NCBI RefSeq assembly: GCF_001579805.1
Contig: NZ_CP014546.1
Location: forward strand, 2,480,001-2,544,000
DNA length: 64,000 bases
Direction of reading: 5' to 3'
DNA from: Pseudomonas azotoformans
GTDB lineage: Bacteria; Pseudomonadota; Gammaproteobacteria; Pseudomonadales; Pseudomonadaceae
The translations under genes were made by a program, and so were the position numbers. A model generated the notes under the pieces. It was not told the origin of the DNA and searched no databases. It saw only the letters and a list, made by a program, of their open reading frames with translations. Shown here piece after piece: positions 1 through 8,439 of this stretch (the stretch's first letter is position 1; every line of letters begins with the position of its first letter).

Positions 1-671
1 ACCTGGCTGGTGCCGGCTTCCACTTCAGGCGTGGGTGCCGAATCGGCCATGGCCGCTTTCATCATCATGCCGCCACGGGCATACGGCATCGGGTAGCCGT
101 TGGTGTTGAAGTTCAAGTTGACGATCTTGTAGCCCTTGCCACCCAGCGCATCGGTGGCCAGTTGCGCGCGTGCTTTAAACGCGGCGACTGCATCTTTGAG
201 CAAGGCATCTTCGCTGGACTTGCGCGTGGCGTCGGCGATGGAGAACTCCATGTTGTCCATTTTCAGGGTGCTCTGCAGTTCACCAGTGAGCTTGGACAGC
301 GCCGGGAAGTCCGCACTTTCGAGGCGCAGTTCGGCGCGCTCGCGCCAGCCAGTGATCTTCTGGTTCTTGCTGTCGTAGATCGGGTAGCTGTTGCGGCTGC
401 CCTGGCGCAGGGTCACTGCTTTGACTTCGCGCGCCTGGCCCAAGGCCTTGTTCATGGTGGTGGTGATTTCAGCGGCGAGCTTGGCGGGGTCGCTGTTCTG
501 GGATTCGGTGTAGAGGGTCACGATCATCTTGTCGCGGGCCACCTCCTGGCTGACCTCGGCGCGCAGGGAAATCTGGTTGTAGTTCAGTGCGTCAGCGGCC
601 AGTGCTGGCAGGCTGACCAGGGTGCCGACGCTGAGGGTGAGGGCGGCTGCACTGCGAGTGAAACGAGACAT
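1..671 (-). CDS. SIMPL (DUF541) periplasmic protein, C-terminus cut by the window edge
   Basis: Reading the minus strand from ATG at 671 gives an uninterrupted 223-codon frame that runs off the window, so only the last residues are missing if it has the usual ~240-residue YggE length. The N-terminus starts MSRFTRSAAALTLSVG and has a hydrophobic core ending ALA, a Sec signal peptide, so the mature protein should be periplasmic. The rest fits the SIMPL/DUF541 family (YggE, BP26 relatives): ISLRAEVSQEVARDKM near the mature N-terminus and YPMPYARGGMMMKA near the end. Family members are linked to oxidative-stress tolerance and form ring-shaped oligomers, but no biochemical activity is established. 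It is divergent from roxS, and the 205-bp gap must hold both promoters. Confidence 0.85.
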   Translation of the reverse strand, partial: MSRFTRSAAALTLSVGTLVSLPALAADALNYNQISLRAEVSQEVARDKMIVTLYTESQNSDPAKLAAEITTTMNKALGQAREVKAVTLRQGSRNSYPIYDSKNQKITGWRERAELRLESADFPALSKLTGELQSTLKMDNMEFSIADATRKSSEDALLKDAVAAFKARAQLATDALGGKGYKIVNLNFNTNGYPMPYARGGMMMKAAMADSAPTPEVEAGTSQ

Positions 672-876
672 GGAAGCTCCTTGAGATAGTCGTGTTGGGT
701 ATGACTGTAGACGGTGGCATCGGGTTCTTCGGGTTTACACATTAGCTACAAGTTGCGGTGATGCCGACGAACGGTCATTGGCCTGACCTGCGGCAAAGAG
801 CCACACACGCCGTGCCAGCCCGCCTGCTTCGTTTATACTCCTGCCGATCCGCCTGCAGCGCTCACCGGGAGAGCAC

Positions 877-2139
877 ATGCTCGCCGCCGTAAAACTGACT
901 TCCGCCACCCGCCAGAACCTCTGGCGCCTGACGTTCATCCGTACCCTGGTACTGGCCGCACAGGCCGGCTCCGTCGGGCTTGCCTATTGGTTCGACCTGC
1001 TGCCGCTGCCGTGGCTGCAACTGGGCGTGACCCTCGGTTTCTCCACCGTGCTCTGTGTGTTCACCGCGATCCGGTTGCGTACCACGTGGCCGGTGACTGA
1101 GCTGGAATACGCCCTGCAATTGGCCTGCGACCTGTTTATCCACAGTGTGTTGCTGTATTTCTCCGGCGGTTCCACCAATCCGTTTGTTTCGTATTACCTG
1201 GTGCCGCTGACCATCGCTGCCGTGACTTTGCCGTGGCGCTATTCGGTGGTGCTGTCGGGTATTGCCCTGACGCTTTACACCTTGCTGTTGGCGCGGTTCT
1301 ACCCACTGCAAACCTTCCCGATCGCCCGGGAAAACCTGCAGATCTACGGGATGTGGCTGAGTTTCGCGCTGTCCGCTGCGGTGATCACCTTCTTCGCTGC
1401 GCGCATGGCCGAAGAACTGCGTCGCCAGGAAGAACTGCGCGCCATTCGCCGTGAAGAGGGCCTGCGCGACCAGCAACTCTTGGCCGTCGCCACCCAGGCT
1501 GCCGGCGCCGCCCATGAGCTGGGCACACCCCTGGCCACCATGAGCGTGCTGCTCAACGAAATGACCCAGGACCATCACGACCCGGCGCTGCAAGAAGACC
1601 TCGGCGTACTGCGCGAACAGGTCAAGCAGTGCAAGCAGACCCTGCAGCAACTGGTGCGCGCCGCCGAAGCCAATCGTCGCCTGGCGGTGGAAATGCAGGA
1701 CGTGACCCAGTGGCTCGACGAAGCCCTGAACCGCTGGCACCTGATGCGCCCCGAAGCCAGTTACCGTTTCCATCTGCTGGGCCAGGGCAGCGTGCCGCGC
1801 ATGGCGCCGCCACCGGACCTGACCCAGGCGCTGCTCAACCTGCTGAACAACGCCGCCGACGCTTGTCCCGAGGGGTTGGGCGTACAGTTGGATTGGGACG
1901 CCGAAGACGTGACCATCAGCATTCGTGACCACGGCGCGGGCGTGCCGCTGGCCATTGCCGAGCAGATCGGCAAACCCTTCTTTACCACCAAGGGCAAAGG
2001 TTTCGGCCTTGGCCTGTTTTTGAGCAAGGCCAGCGTGACCCGCGCGGGCGGCTCAGTGAAGCTCTATAGTCATGAGGAAGGTGGCACGCTCACCGAGCTG
2101 CGCCTGCCCCGTGTCGCACGAGGAGATATCGATGAGTGA
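877..2139 (+). CDS. roxS: RoxS, RegB/PrrB-type redox sensor histidine kinase
   Basis: Membrane-bound kinase of 420 residues. Residues about 20-175 hold six hydrophobic segments. The GGSTNPF stretch at 97-103 is the quinone-contact motif of RegB-type sensors. The phosphorylated histidine is His213 in AAHELGTPLAT, the RegB form of the H-box. Cys252 in EQVKQCKQTL matches the redox-active cysteine of RegB. N, G1 and G2 boxes of the ATPase domain follow (NLLNNAADAC, DHGAGVP, KGFGLGLFLSK). The stop overlaps the start of roxR by 8 bases, so the pair is translationally coupled. Known RoxSR/RegBA systems tune terminal oxidases to respiratory redox state. The regulon in this strain is inference. Confidence 0.95.
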   Translation: MLAAVKLTSATRQNLWRLTFIRTLVLAAQAGSVGLAYWFDLLPLPWLQLGVTLGFSTVLCVFTAIRLRTTWPVTELEYALQLACDLFIHSVLLYFSGGSTNPFVSYYLVPLTIAAVTLPWRYSVVLSGIALTLYTLLLARFYPLQTFPIARENLQIYGMWLSFALSAAVITFFAARMAEELRRQEELRAIRREEGLRDQQLLAVATQAAGAAHELGTPLATMSVLLNEMTQDHHDPALQEDLGVLREQVKQCKQTLQQLVRAAEANRRLAVEMQDVTQWLDEALNRWHLMRPEASYRFHLLGQGSVPRMAPPPDLTQALLNLLNNAADACPEGLGVQLDWDAEDVTISIRDHGAGVPLAIAEQIGKPFFTTKGKGFGLGLFLSKASVTRAGGSVKLYSHEEGGTLTELRLPRVARGDIDE

Positions 2140-2692
2140 CGAGATCCAAGTCGAAGGCGAAGAACTGCCGCACCTGTTGCTGGTAGATGACGACGCCACC
2201 TTTACCCGCGTGATGGCACGCGCCATGAGCCGTCGCGGTTTCCGCGTCAGCACCGCAGGCTCGGCCGAGGAAGGCCTGACCATCGCCCAGGCCGACCTGC
2301 CGGACTACGCCGCGCTGGACCTGAAAATGGACGGCGACTCCGGCCTGGTGCTGCTGCCCAAGCTGCTGGAACTCGACCCGGAAATGCGCGTGGTGATCCT
2401 CACCGGATACTCCAGCATTGCCACGGCCGTCGAGGCGATCAAGCGCGGTGCCTGCAACTACCTGTGCAAACCGGCGGACGCCGACGACGTGCTGGCCGCC
2501 TTGCTCTCCGAGCACGCCGACCTGGATACCCTGGTGCCGGAAAACCCGATGTCGGTAGACCGCCTGCAGTGGGAACACATCCAGCGCGTGCTGACCGAGC
2601 ACGAAGGCAATATCTCTGCCACTGCCCGTGCCCTGGGCATGCACCGCCGTACCTTGCAGCGCAAGCTGCAGAAGCGCCCGGTACGCCGCTGA
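2132..2692 (+). CDS. roxR: RoxR, RegA/PrrA-type response regulator
   Basis: Response regulator of 186 residues, cognate to RoxS. The receiver domain covers about residues 14-125: acidic pocket Asp19-Asp21, probable phospho-acceptor Asp63 in YAALDLKMDG, and conserved Lys113. A short linker leads to a Fis-type helix-turn-helix at the C-terminus (ISATARALGMHRRTLQRKLQ), as in RegA/PrrA. The start was chosen at ATG 2132, giving MSDEIQVEGE. Longer in-frame starts lie inside roxS and add a low-complexity tail absent from the family. It overlaps the roxS stop by 8 bases. A perfect 11-bp hairpin follows about 50 bases after the stop. Confidence 0.95.
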   Translation: MSDEIQVEGEELPHLLLVDDDATFTRVMARAMSRRGFRVSTAGSAEEGLTIAQADLPDYAALDLKMDGDSGLVLLPKLLELDPEMRVVILTGYSSIATAVEAIKRGACNYLCKPADADDVLAALLSEHADLDTLVPENPMSVDRLQWEHIQRVLTEHEGNISATARALGMHRRTLQRKLQKRPVRR

Positions 2693-2742
2693 GCCTGATC
2701 TGAACAACAGCTGAACAATCTGCTTCAGGCCGCACGGAGCCC

Positions 2743-2768
2743 CGAACCGATCAACTATGATCGGTTCG
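2743..2768. terminator. perfect 11-bp hairpin after roxR
   Basis: CGAACCGATCA, loop ACTA, TGATCGGTTCG is a perfect stem with a four-base loop. It lies between the roxR stop and the start of the ABC transporter gene. No clean T-run follows; the next pyrimidine stretch is weak (ATCTTTTCCC about 10 bases on). It could be a weak terminator or a protein-binding palindrome. Confidence 0.5.
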
Positions 2769-2803
2769 AACGCCTGTCATCTTTTCCCTACCGAGCCTGA
2801 ACG

Positions 2804-4525
2804 ATGAATCAGAACGCTGAGTACTCCGCGGTCAACGACGCGGTGCGTGGGCAATTTTTACGGCGGGTGTGGGGGTTGATCACGCCTTACTGGCGCAGCG
2901 AAGAAAAGGCCAAGGCCTGGCTGCTGCTGTTGGTGGTGCTGGGGTTGTCGCTGTTCAGCGTCGCCGTGTCGGTGTGGTTCAACAGCTGGAACCGCGATTT
3001 CTACAACGCGCTGGAAAACAAGGACTACGACGCCTTTACCCATCTGCTGATGTACTTCAGCGTGATTGCGGTGGTGTCGATCGTGACCGGCGTGTTCACG
3101 TCCTACCTGCAACAGATGCTCACCATCCGCTGGCGCCGCTGGCTGACGGAAACCTATTTCGCCCAGTGGCTGGGCCACAAGAATTACTACCACCTGGAAT
3201 ACGGCGGCTACACCGACAACCCCGACCAGCGTATCTCCGAAGACCTCAACGCGTTTACCAGCAGCACCCTCACGCTGGGGCTGGGCTTTATCGCCAATTT
3301 GGTGAGCCTGGTGTCGTTCTCGGTGATCCTGTGGGGCGTGTCCGGGAGCATCGAAATCTGGGGCATTACCATTCCCGGCTACATGTTCTGGGCGGCATTG
3401 ATCTACGCGGTGATCGGCAGTTGGTTGACCCACTTGATCGGTCGCAAGTTGATTGGCTTGAGCAACCGCCAACAACGCTTTGAAGCTGACTTGCGTTTCA
3501 GTCTGGTGCGGGTGCGGGAGAACGCGGAAAGCATCGCGCTGTTCAATGGCGAGCCTAACGAACACCAGCAATTGAGCGCACGCTTCGGACGGGTGTGGAG
3601 CAACTTCTGGAACATCATGCAGCTCAAGAAACGCCTGAATTTCTTTACCAGCGGTTACTCCCAGATCGCGATCATCTTTCCCTTTGTGGTCGCGGCGCCG
3701 CGTTACTTTTCCGGCAAGATCGAACTGGGCGTGCTGATGCAGGTGGCCCAGGCGTTCGGCAGTGTGCAAGGCAGCCTGAGTTGGTTTGTCGACGCCTACA
3801 CGCTGTTGGCCAGTTGGCGCGCGACCTGCGATCGTCTGTTGAGTTTCGGCCAGGCCATGCAGGAAAACGAAAGCCGCACGATGGGCATTGGCTTGCAACA
3901 CCAGGGTGGCGACTTGCAGGTCAAGGATCTGAGCCTGGACCTGGCGGACGGCCGGCATTTGCTGCAAGGCGCCGACCTGACGGTGGCTGAAGGCGAGCGG
4001 CTGATGCTCAGTGGTCGTTCCGGCAGCGGCAAGTCGACCTTGCTACGCGCCATGGGCAACCTGTGGCCCAACGGCCACGGCACTATTCGCCTGCCGGCCG
4101 AACGTTATTTGTTCCTGCCGCAAAAACCCTACCTGCCGATTGGCACGCTGAAGGCGGTGTTGAGTTATCCACAGGACGACAGCGTCTACCCGGCCGAACG
4201 TTATGCACAGGTCCTGGAAACCTGCCGTCTGCCGCATCTGATTGGCCGGCTGGAGGAGGCCAATCACTGGCAACGCATGCTCTCGCCGGGCGAGCAGCAG
4301 CGCCTGGCTTTTGCCCGTGCCTTGTTGTTCGCGCCGCAATGGCTGTACATGGACGAAGCCACGTCGGCCATGGATGAAGAGGACGAGGCCACGCTGTATC
4401 AGGCGCTGATCGATGAGCTGCCGGGGCTGAGCATCGTCAGCGTCGGCCATCGCAGCAGCCTCAAGCGCTTCCATGGTCGGCATGTGCGCATCGAGGGTGG
4501 GATGTTGCAGGAACAGCCGGTGTAA
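2804..4525 (+). CDS. SbmA/YddA-type ABC transporter, fused permease-ATPase
   Basis: Half-transporter of 573 residues with an N-terminal membrane domain and a C-terminal ATPase on one chain. The membrane part (about residues 30-340) has six hydrophobic segments and the SbmA/BacA-family signature around YYHLEYGGYTDNPDQRISED, characteristic of the ABC_membrane_2 fold (YddA, SbmA, mammalian ABCD). The ATPase has Walker [11 protein letters not shown], the signature LSPGEQQRLAFARALL and Walker B WLYMDEATSAMD. Substrates of YddA-like proteins are uncertain; SbmA and BacA import peptides and other large molecules, but those lack an ATPase domain. It is a single-gene unit closed by a strong terminator. 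Confidence 0.88.
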   Translation: MNQNAEYSAVNDAVRGQFLRRVWGLITPYWRSEEKAKAWLLLLVVLGLSLFSVAVSVWFNSWNRDFYNALENKDYDAFTHLLMYFSVIAVVSIVTGVFTSYLQQMLTIRWRRWLTETYFAQWLGHKNYYHLEYGGYTDNPDQRISEDLNAFTSSTLTLGLGFIANLVSLVSFSVILWGVSGSIEIWGITIPGYMFWAALIYAVIGSWLTHLIGRKLIGLSNRQQRFEADLRFSLVRVRENAESIALFNGEPNEHQQLSARFGRVWSNFWNIMQLKKRLNFFTSGYSQIAIIFPFVVAAPRYFSGKIELGVLMQVAQAFGSVQGSLSWFVDAYTLLASWRATCDRLLSFGQAMQENESRTMGIGLQHQGGDLQVKDLSLDLADGRHLLQGADLTVAEGERLMLSGRSGSGKSTLLRAMGNLWPNGHGTIRLPAERYLFLPQKPYLPIGTLKAVLSYPQDDSVYPAERYAQVLETCRLPHLIGRLEEANHWQRMLSPGEQQRLAFARALLFAPQWLYMDEATSAMDEEDEATLYQALIDELPGLSIVSVGHRSSLKRFHGRHVRIEGGMLQEQPV

Positions 4526-4537
4526 ACGCCAGCCAAC

Positions 4538-4574
4538 AAAAAGCCCGGCTGATCATCGATCAACCGGGCTTTTT
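4538..4574. terminator. bidirectional intrinsic terminator
   Basis: AAAAAGCCCGG pairs with CCGGGCTTTTT around a loop that contains a further GATC pairing. It has an A-run on the left and a T-run on the right, so it can end both the ABC transporter transcript (plus strand) and zapG (minus strand), which converge here. Confidence 0.9.
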
Positions 4575-4591
4575 AGTGCTTGAAGATTAAG

Positions 4592-5029
4592 TTACTTCTT
4601 CAAACCGTAATGCTCATCCAGCATGCCTGGGGCGTTCGGCGTTTTTGGCGCGTAGTCCCGTGGTGGCTCCTGGTTTTCCCGTGGTGGGGTCAGGCGCTCC
4701 CGTGGGGTTTGCGGTGCATCGGAATGCAACGCGGCCAGCAGGCGCTGGCGGGTGATGTCGTCGAGGGCCAGGCGGTTTGCGCCATCGGCGAGATGATCCT
4801 GTACTTCCTGGTAGCTCTGGGTGAGCTTCTTGACCAGGGTCGCGGTGCTGTTGAAGTGGGTAACAACCTCGTTCTGATAACTGTCAAAACGTTCCTGAAT
4901 GTCATCCAACTGACGCTGCGTGCGGTTAGGCGCGGCATTCGGCAGCAAGCGAGCAACCAGGAAACCAATGGCGACACCGGCAACCAGGGCAAGAGTCGGC
5001 AACAACCAAACTAAGAGCGAGTGTTCCAC
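4592..5029 (-). CDS. zapG: ZapG/YhcB, DUF1043 inner-membrane division protein
   Basis: 145 residues with one N-terminal membrane helix (LLVWLLPTLALVAGVAIGFL, about 5-24) and then a cytoplasmic region. A coiled coil covers about residues 35-85 (RQLDDIQERFDSYQNEVV onward), followed by a proline-rich, disordered C-terminal tail. This is the layout of YhcB/ZapG (DUF1043), which links division with envelope synthesis in enterobacteria. The gene is monocistronic and convergent with the ABC transporter. It is divergent from the hydrolase gene downstream in coordinates. Confidence 0.88.
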   Translation of the reverse strand: MEHSLLVWLLPTLALVAGVAIGFLVARLLPNAAPNRTQRQLDDIQERFDSYQNEVVTHFNSTATLVKKLTQSYQEVQDHLADGANRLALDDITRQRLLAALHSDAPQTPRERLTPPRENQEPPRDYAPKTPNAPGMLDEHYGLKK

Positions 5030-5176
5030 GAGTCCTTCCTCTATAAACGGCTTTGCTTTACGTTAACGGCTCAAACCTGCGCTGTATACCGCGATTAAGC
5101 TCGCAATGATGCCAAGCACAGACTTTTAGCTAGACGAGTCGACCCATTGAGAGGTCACGGAGTTCATCTCTTGCTC

Positions 5177-5806
5177 ATGCGTGAAACCCCCGTTTTGATC
5201 GATGGCCCGGTAGGCCAATTGGAAGCCCTGTACCTGGATCACCCCGAGCCACGTGGCCTGGCGCTGATCTGCCACCCCAACCCGGTGCAGGGTGGGACCA
5301 TGCTCAATAAAGTCGTATCGACCCTGCAACGCACCGCCCGCGATGCCGGTTTGATTACCTTGCGTTTCAATTACCGTGGCGTCGGCGCCAGTGCCGGCAT
5401 CCACGACATGAGCACCGGTGAAGTGGATGACGCCGAAGCGGCCGCCACCTGGCTGCGGGAAAAACACCCGGACCTGCCGATCACCTTGCTTGGCTTTTCG
5501 TTCGGTGGCTATGTGGCTGCCAGCCTCGGCGGTCGCCTGGAAGCCAAGGGTGAAAAACTGTCACATTTGTTCATGGTTGCCGCAGCGGTGATGCGTCTGC
5601 GCGATACCGATGCGCTGCCACTGGGTTGCCCATTGACCCTGATCCAGCCGGAAACCGACGAAGTGGTCGACCCACAGACCGTCTACGACTGGTCTGCCGC
5701 CCTGAATCGCCCCCATGAGCTGCTGAAAGTGGCAGAATGCGGACACTTTTTTCACGGCAAGCTCACCGATCTGAAGGATCTGGTGCTGCCGCGACTTTCG
5801 AATTGA
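5177..5806 (+). CDS. alpha/beta hydrolase (YcjY/dienelactone-hydrolase-like)
   Basis: About 209 residues of alpha/beta hydrolase fold. The nucleophile elbow is GFSFGG. An early CHPNPVQGG motif forms the oxyanion region, and a late histidine lies in ECGHFFHG. LRFNYRGVGAS is typical of the uncharacterised COG2945 hydrolases. The start is uncertain: ATG 5177 gives MRETPVLIDGP, but GGAG at 5159-5162 is better spaced for TTG at 5171, which would add two residues. The substrate cannot be told from the sequence. It lies 24 bp before trpS and may be co-transcribed with it. Confidence 0.85.
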   Translation: MRETPVLIDGPVGQLEALYLDHPEPRGLALICHPNPVQGGTMLNKVVSTLQRTARDAGLITLRFNYRGVGASAGIHDMSTGEVDDAEAAATWLREKHPDLPITLLGFSFGGYVAASLGGRLEAKGEKLSHLFMVAAAVMRLRDTDALPLGCPLTLIQPETDEVVDPQTVYDWSAALNRPHELLKVAECGHFFHGKLTDLKDLVLPRLSN

Positions 5807-5830
5807 TAGCAGTCTGATAAGCGATTACCC

Positions 5831-7186
5831 ATGACGACTCGTACCCGTATCCTCACCGGCATCACCACCACCGGCACGCCGCACCTGGGCAACTACGCCG
5901 GTGCGATCCGCCCGGCGATCCTCGCCAGCCAGGACGCCAATGCCGACTCCTTCTACTTCCTGGCCGACTACCACGCCCTGATCAAGTGCGATGACCCGCA
6001 GCGCATCCAGCGCTCGCGCATGGAAATCGCCGCGACCTGGCTGGCCGGTGGCCTGGATGTGAACCGGGTGACCTTCTACCGCCAGTCCGACATCCCGGAA
6101 ATCCCCGAACTGACCTGGCTGCTCACCTGCGTGGCCGCCAAGGGCCTGCTCAACCGCGCCCATGCGTACAAGGCCTCGGTGGACAAGAACGTGGAAGCCG
6201 GCGAAGACCCGGACGCGGGCATCAGCATGGGCCTGTACAGCTACCCGGTGCTGATGGCGGCGGACATCCTGATGTTCAATGCGCACAAGGTGCCGGTCGG
6301 TCGCGACCAGATCCAGCACGTGGAAATGGCCCGTGATATCGGCCAGCGCTTCAACCACCTGTTCGGCAACGGTAAAGAATTCTTCACCATGCCCGAGGCG
6401 CTGATCGAAGAAAGCGTCGCCACCTTGCCGGGCCTGGATGGCCGCAAGATGTCGAAAAGCTACGACAACACCATCCCATTGTTCACCAGCGCCAAGGACA
6501 TGAAGGACGCGATCTCGCGGATCGTCACCGACTCCCGCGCGCCGGGCGAAGCCAAGGACCCGGACAACTCGCACCTGTTTACCCTGTACCAGGCATTTGC
6601 CAGCAAGGCCCAGGAGGAAGAGTTCCGCGCCGACCTGTTGCAAGGGCTGGGCTGGGGCGAGGCGAAGAACCGTCTGTTCCAACTGCTGGATGGCCAACTG
6701 GGTGAAGCCCGCGAACGCTATCACCAGTTGATGTCGCGCCCTTCGGACATGGAAGACTTGCTGCTGATCGGCGCCAAGAAAGCCCGCGCCGTGGCTGCAC
6801 CGTTCCTGGCTGAGCTGCGTGAAGCCGTGGGCCTGCGTTCGTTCGGCAACCAGGCTGCGGCGCCGGTCGCCGCCAAGAAGAAAGCCGCCAAAGCCGCGCG
6901 CTTCGTGAGCTTCCGCGAGGACGACGGCAGCTTCCGCTTCCGCCTGCTCGCCGCCGATGGCGAGCAACTGCTGTTGTCGCGCAATTTTGCCGACGGTAAA
7001 GCGGCGGGCGCGGTGACCAAGCAGCTGCAAAGCGGCGACGCGCTGGACGTACGCACCGAAGCTCTGAGCTTCAGCGTATGGCTGGACGGTGCCGTGGTGG
7101 CCGACAGTGCCGAGTTCGCCGACGAAGCGTCGCGCGACGCGGCCATCGAAGCCTTGCGCGTTGCGTTGACCCCCATCGAGGATTAA
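5831..7186 (+). CDS. trpS: tryptophan--tRNA ligase with extra C-terminal domain
   Basis: Class I aminoacyl-tRNA synthetase of 451 residues that charges tRNA-Trp. The HIGH-type motif is PHLGN near residue 19 and the KMSKS loop is intact (GRKMSKSYDNT). Typical bacterial TrpS is about 330-340 residues. Here an Ala/Lys-rich linker (AAPVAAKKKAAKAA, near 343-356) leads to about 95 extra residues. These contain FRFRLLAADGEQLLLSRNF and a second similar unit (DGAVVADSAEF), which look like YegP/DUF1508 repeats. The role of this tail is unknown to me. A terminator follows directly. Confidence 0.95.
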   Translation: MTTRTRILTGITTTGTPHLGNYAGAIRPAILASQDANADSFYFLADYHALIKCDDPQRIQRSRMEIAATWLAGGLDVNRVTFYRQSDIPEIPELTWLLTCVAAKGLLNRAHAYKASVDKNVEAGEDPDAGISMGLYSYPVLMAADILMFNAHKVPVGRDQIQHVEMARDIGQRFNHLFGNGKEFFTMPEALIEESVATLPGLDGRKMSKSYDNTIPLFTSAKDMKDAISRIVTDSRAPGEAKDPDNSHLFTLYQAFASKAQEEEFRADLLQGLGWGEAKNRLFQLLDGQLGEARERYHQLMSRPSDMEDLLLIGAKKARAVAAPFLAELREAVGLRSFGNQAAAPVAAKKKAAKAARFVSFREDDGSFRFRLLAADGEQLLLSRNFADGKAAGAVTKQLQSGDALDVRTEALSFSVWLDGAVVADSAEFADEASRDAAIEALRVALTPIED

Positions 7187-7214
7187 CCCGACCAAGGGTT
7201 GATTGCCATTATCC

Positions 7215-7245
7215 GGGGCCGTCGTTACAGTGACGGCCCGTTTTT
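7215..7245 (+). terminator. trpS terminator
   Basis: GGGCCGTC pairs with GACGGCCC around an eight-base loop, followed by GTTTTTG. It lies just after trpS and about 20 bases before the zapE start, so zapE probably has its own promoter or depends on read-through. Confidence 0.85.
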
Positions 7246-7265
7246 GTTGCCTTGCTAACGAAATT

Positions 7266-8360
7266 ATGACGCCCCTAGAACGATATCAAGCTGATCTGAA
7301 ACGCCCTGAATTCTTCCATGACGCGGCCCAGGAAAATGCGGTGCGTCATTTGCAGCGCCTGTACGACGACCTGATCGCGGCCTCGCAGAACAAGCCGGGA
7401 ATGTTCAGCAAGCTGTTTGGCAAGAAAGACCACACGCCGGTCAAAGGCCTGTACTTCTGGGGCGGCGTGGGGCGGGGCAAGACTTACCTGGTCGACACCT
7501 TCTTCGAAGCGCTGCCGTTCAAGGAAAAGGTGCGGACGCACTTCCACCGCTTCATGAAGCGCGTGCACGAAGAGATGAAGACCCTGCCGGGCGAGAAAAA
7601 CCCGCTGACCATCATCGCCAAGCGTTTCTCCGAAGAAGCGCGGGTGATCTGCTTCGATGAGTTCTTTGTCTCCGACATCACCGACGCCATGATCCTCGGC
7701 ACCCTGATGGAAGAACTGTTCAAGAACGGCGTGACTCTGGTGGCCACCTCGAACATCGTGCCCGACGGCTTGTACAAGGACGGCCTGCAACGTGCGCGCT
7801 TCCTCCCGGCCATTGCGCTGATCAAGCAGAACACCGAAATCGTCAACGTCGACAGCGGAGTCGACTACCGTCTGCGTCACCTGGAGCAAGCGGAGCTGTT
7901 CCACTTCCCGCTGAACGAAGCGGCCCACGAAAGCCTGAAAAAGAGCTTCCGCGCCCTCACGCCGGAATGCACCCAGGCGGTGGAAAACGACAAGCTGATG
8001 ATCGAGAACCGCGAAATCATCGCGCTGCGTACCTGCGATGACGTGGCCTGGTTCGAGTTCCGCCAGCTGTGCGACGGCCCGCGTAGCCAGAACGACTACA
8101 TCGAACTAGGCAAGATCTTCCACGCCGTGATCCTCAGCGGCGTCGAGCAGATGAGCGTCACCACCGACGACATCGCGCGACGTTTCATCAACATGGTCGA
8201 CGAGTTCTACGACCGTAACGTGAAGCTGATCATCTCGGCTGAGGTTGAGCTGAAGGACCTGTACACCGGCGGGCGCTTGAACTTCGAATTCCAGCGCACG
8301 CTGAGCCGCTTGCTGGAAATGCAGTCGCATGAGTTCCTGTCACGCGGGCACAAACCGTAA
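7266..8360 (+). CDS. zapE: ZapE, AFG1-like P-loop ATPase of the division site
   Basis: AFG1-family ATPase of 364 residues. Walker A is GGVGRGKTYLVD; Walker B is VICFDEFFVSD, followed by sensor-like segments (TLVATSNIVPDGLY). ZapE is reported to act on the Z-ring late in division, especially under anaerobic or heat stress. ATG 7266 gives MTPLERYQADL, the family N-terminus. The longer in-frame start at 7203 would put translation inside the trpS terminator, so it was rejected. In many proteobacteria zapE lies beside rplM-rpsI, which here begin about 3.7 kb downstream. Confidence 0.93.
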   Translation: MTPLERYQADLKRPEFFHDAAQENAVRHLQRLYDDLIAASQNKPGMFSKLFGKKDHTPVKGLYFWGGVGRGKTYLVDTFFEALPFKEKVRTHFHRFMKRVHEEMKTLPGEKNPLTIIAKRFSEEARVICFDEFFVSDITDAMILGTLMEELFKNGVTLVATSNIVPDGLYKDGLQRARFLPAIALIKQNTEIVNVDSGVDYRLRHLEQAELFHFPLNEAAHESLKKSFRALTPECTQAVENDKLMIENREIIALRTCDDVAWFEFRQLCDGPRSQNDYIELGKIFHAVILSGVEQMSVTTDDIARRFINMVDEFYDRNVKLIISAEVELKDLYTGGRLNFEFQRTLSRLLEMQSHEFLSRGHKP

Positions 8361-8387
8361 GCAAATCTCCGGAAAAGTGGAGATCAA

Positions 8388-8419
8388 AATGTGGGAGCAG
8401 GCAAGCCAGCTCCCACATT
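8388..8419. repeat. REP-type palindrome between zapE and the glxA-like gene
   Basis: AATGTGGGAGC and GCTCCCACATT are perfect 11-bp inverted arms around a ten-base loop. The GTGGGAGC...GCTCCCAC form is a repetitive extragenic palindrome type common in fluorescent pseudomonads. It sits between two convergent genes and may also stop transcription. A second small inverted repeat (ATCTCC/GGAGAT) lies just before it at about 8365-8384. Confidence 0.75.
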
Positions 8420-8439
8420 AGATTTGTGTTTGCCTCGGG

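Noticed and set aside
862-1932. 356-codon minus-strand frame opposite roxS
   Set aside because: Antisense to a complete histidine kinase; His/Gln-rich composition typical of a shadow frame.
5825-7195. 456-codon minus-strand frame opposite trpS
   Set aside because: Antisense shadow of trpS, with no family features.
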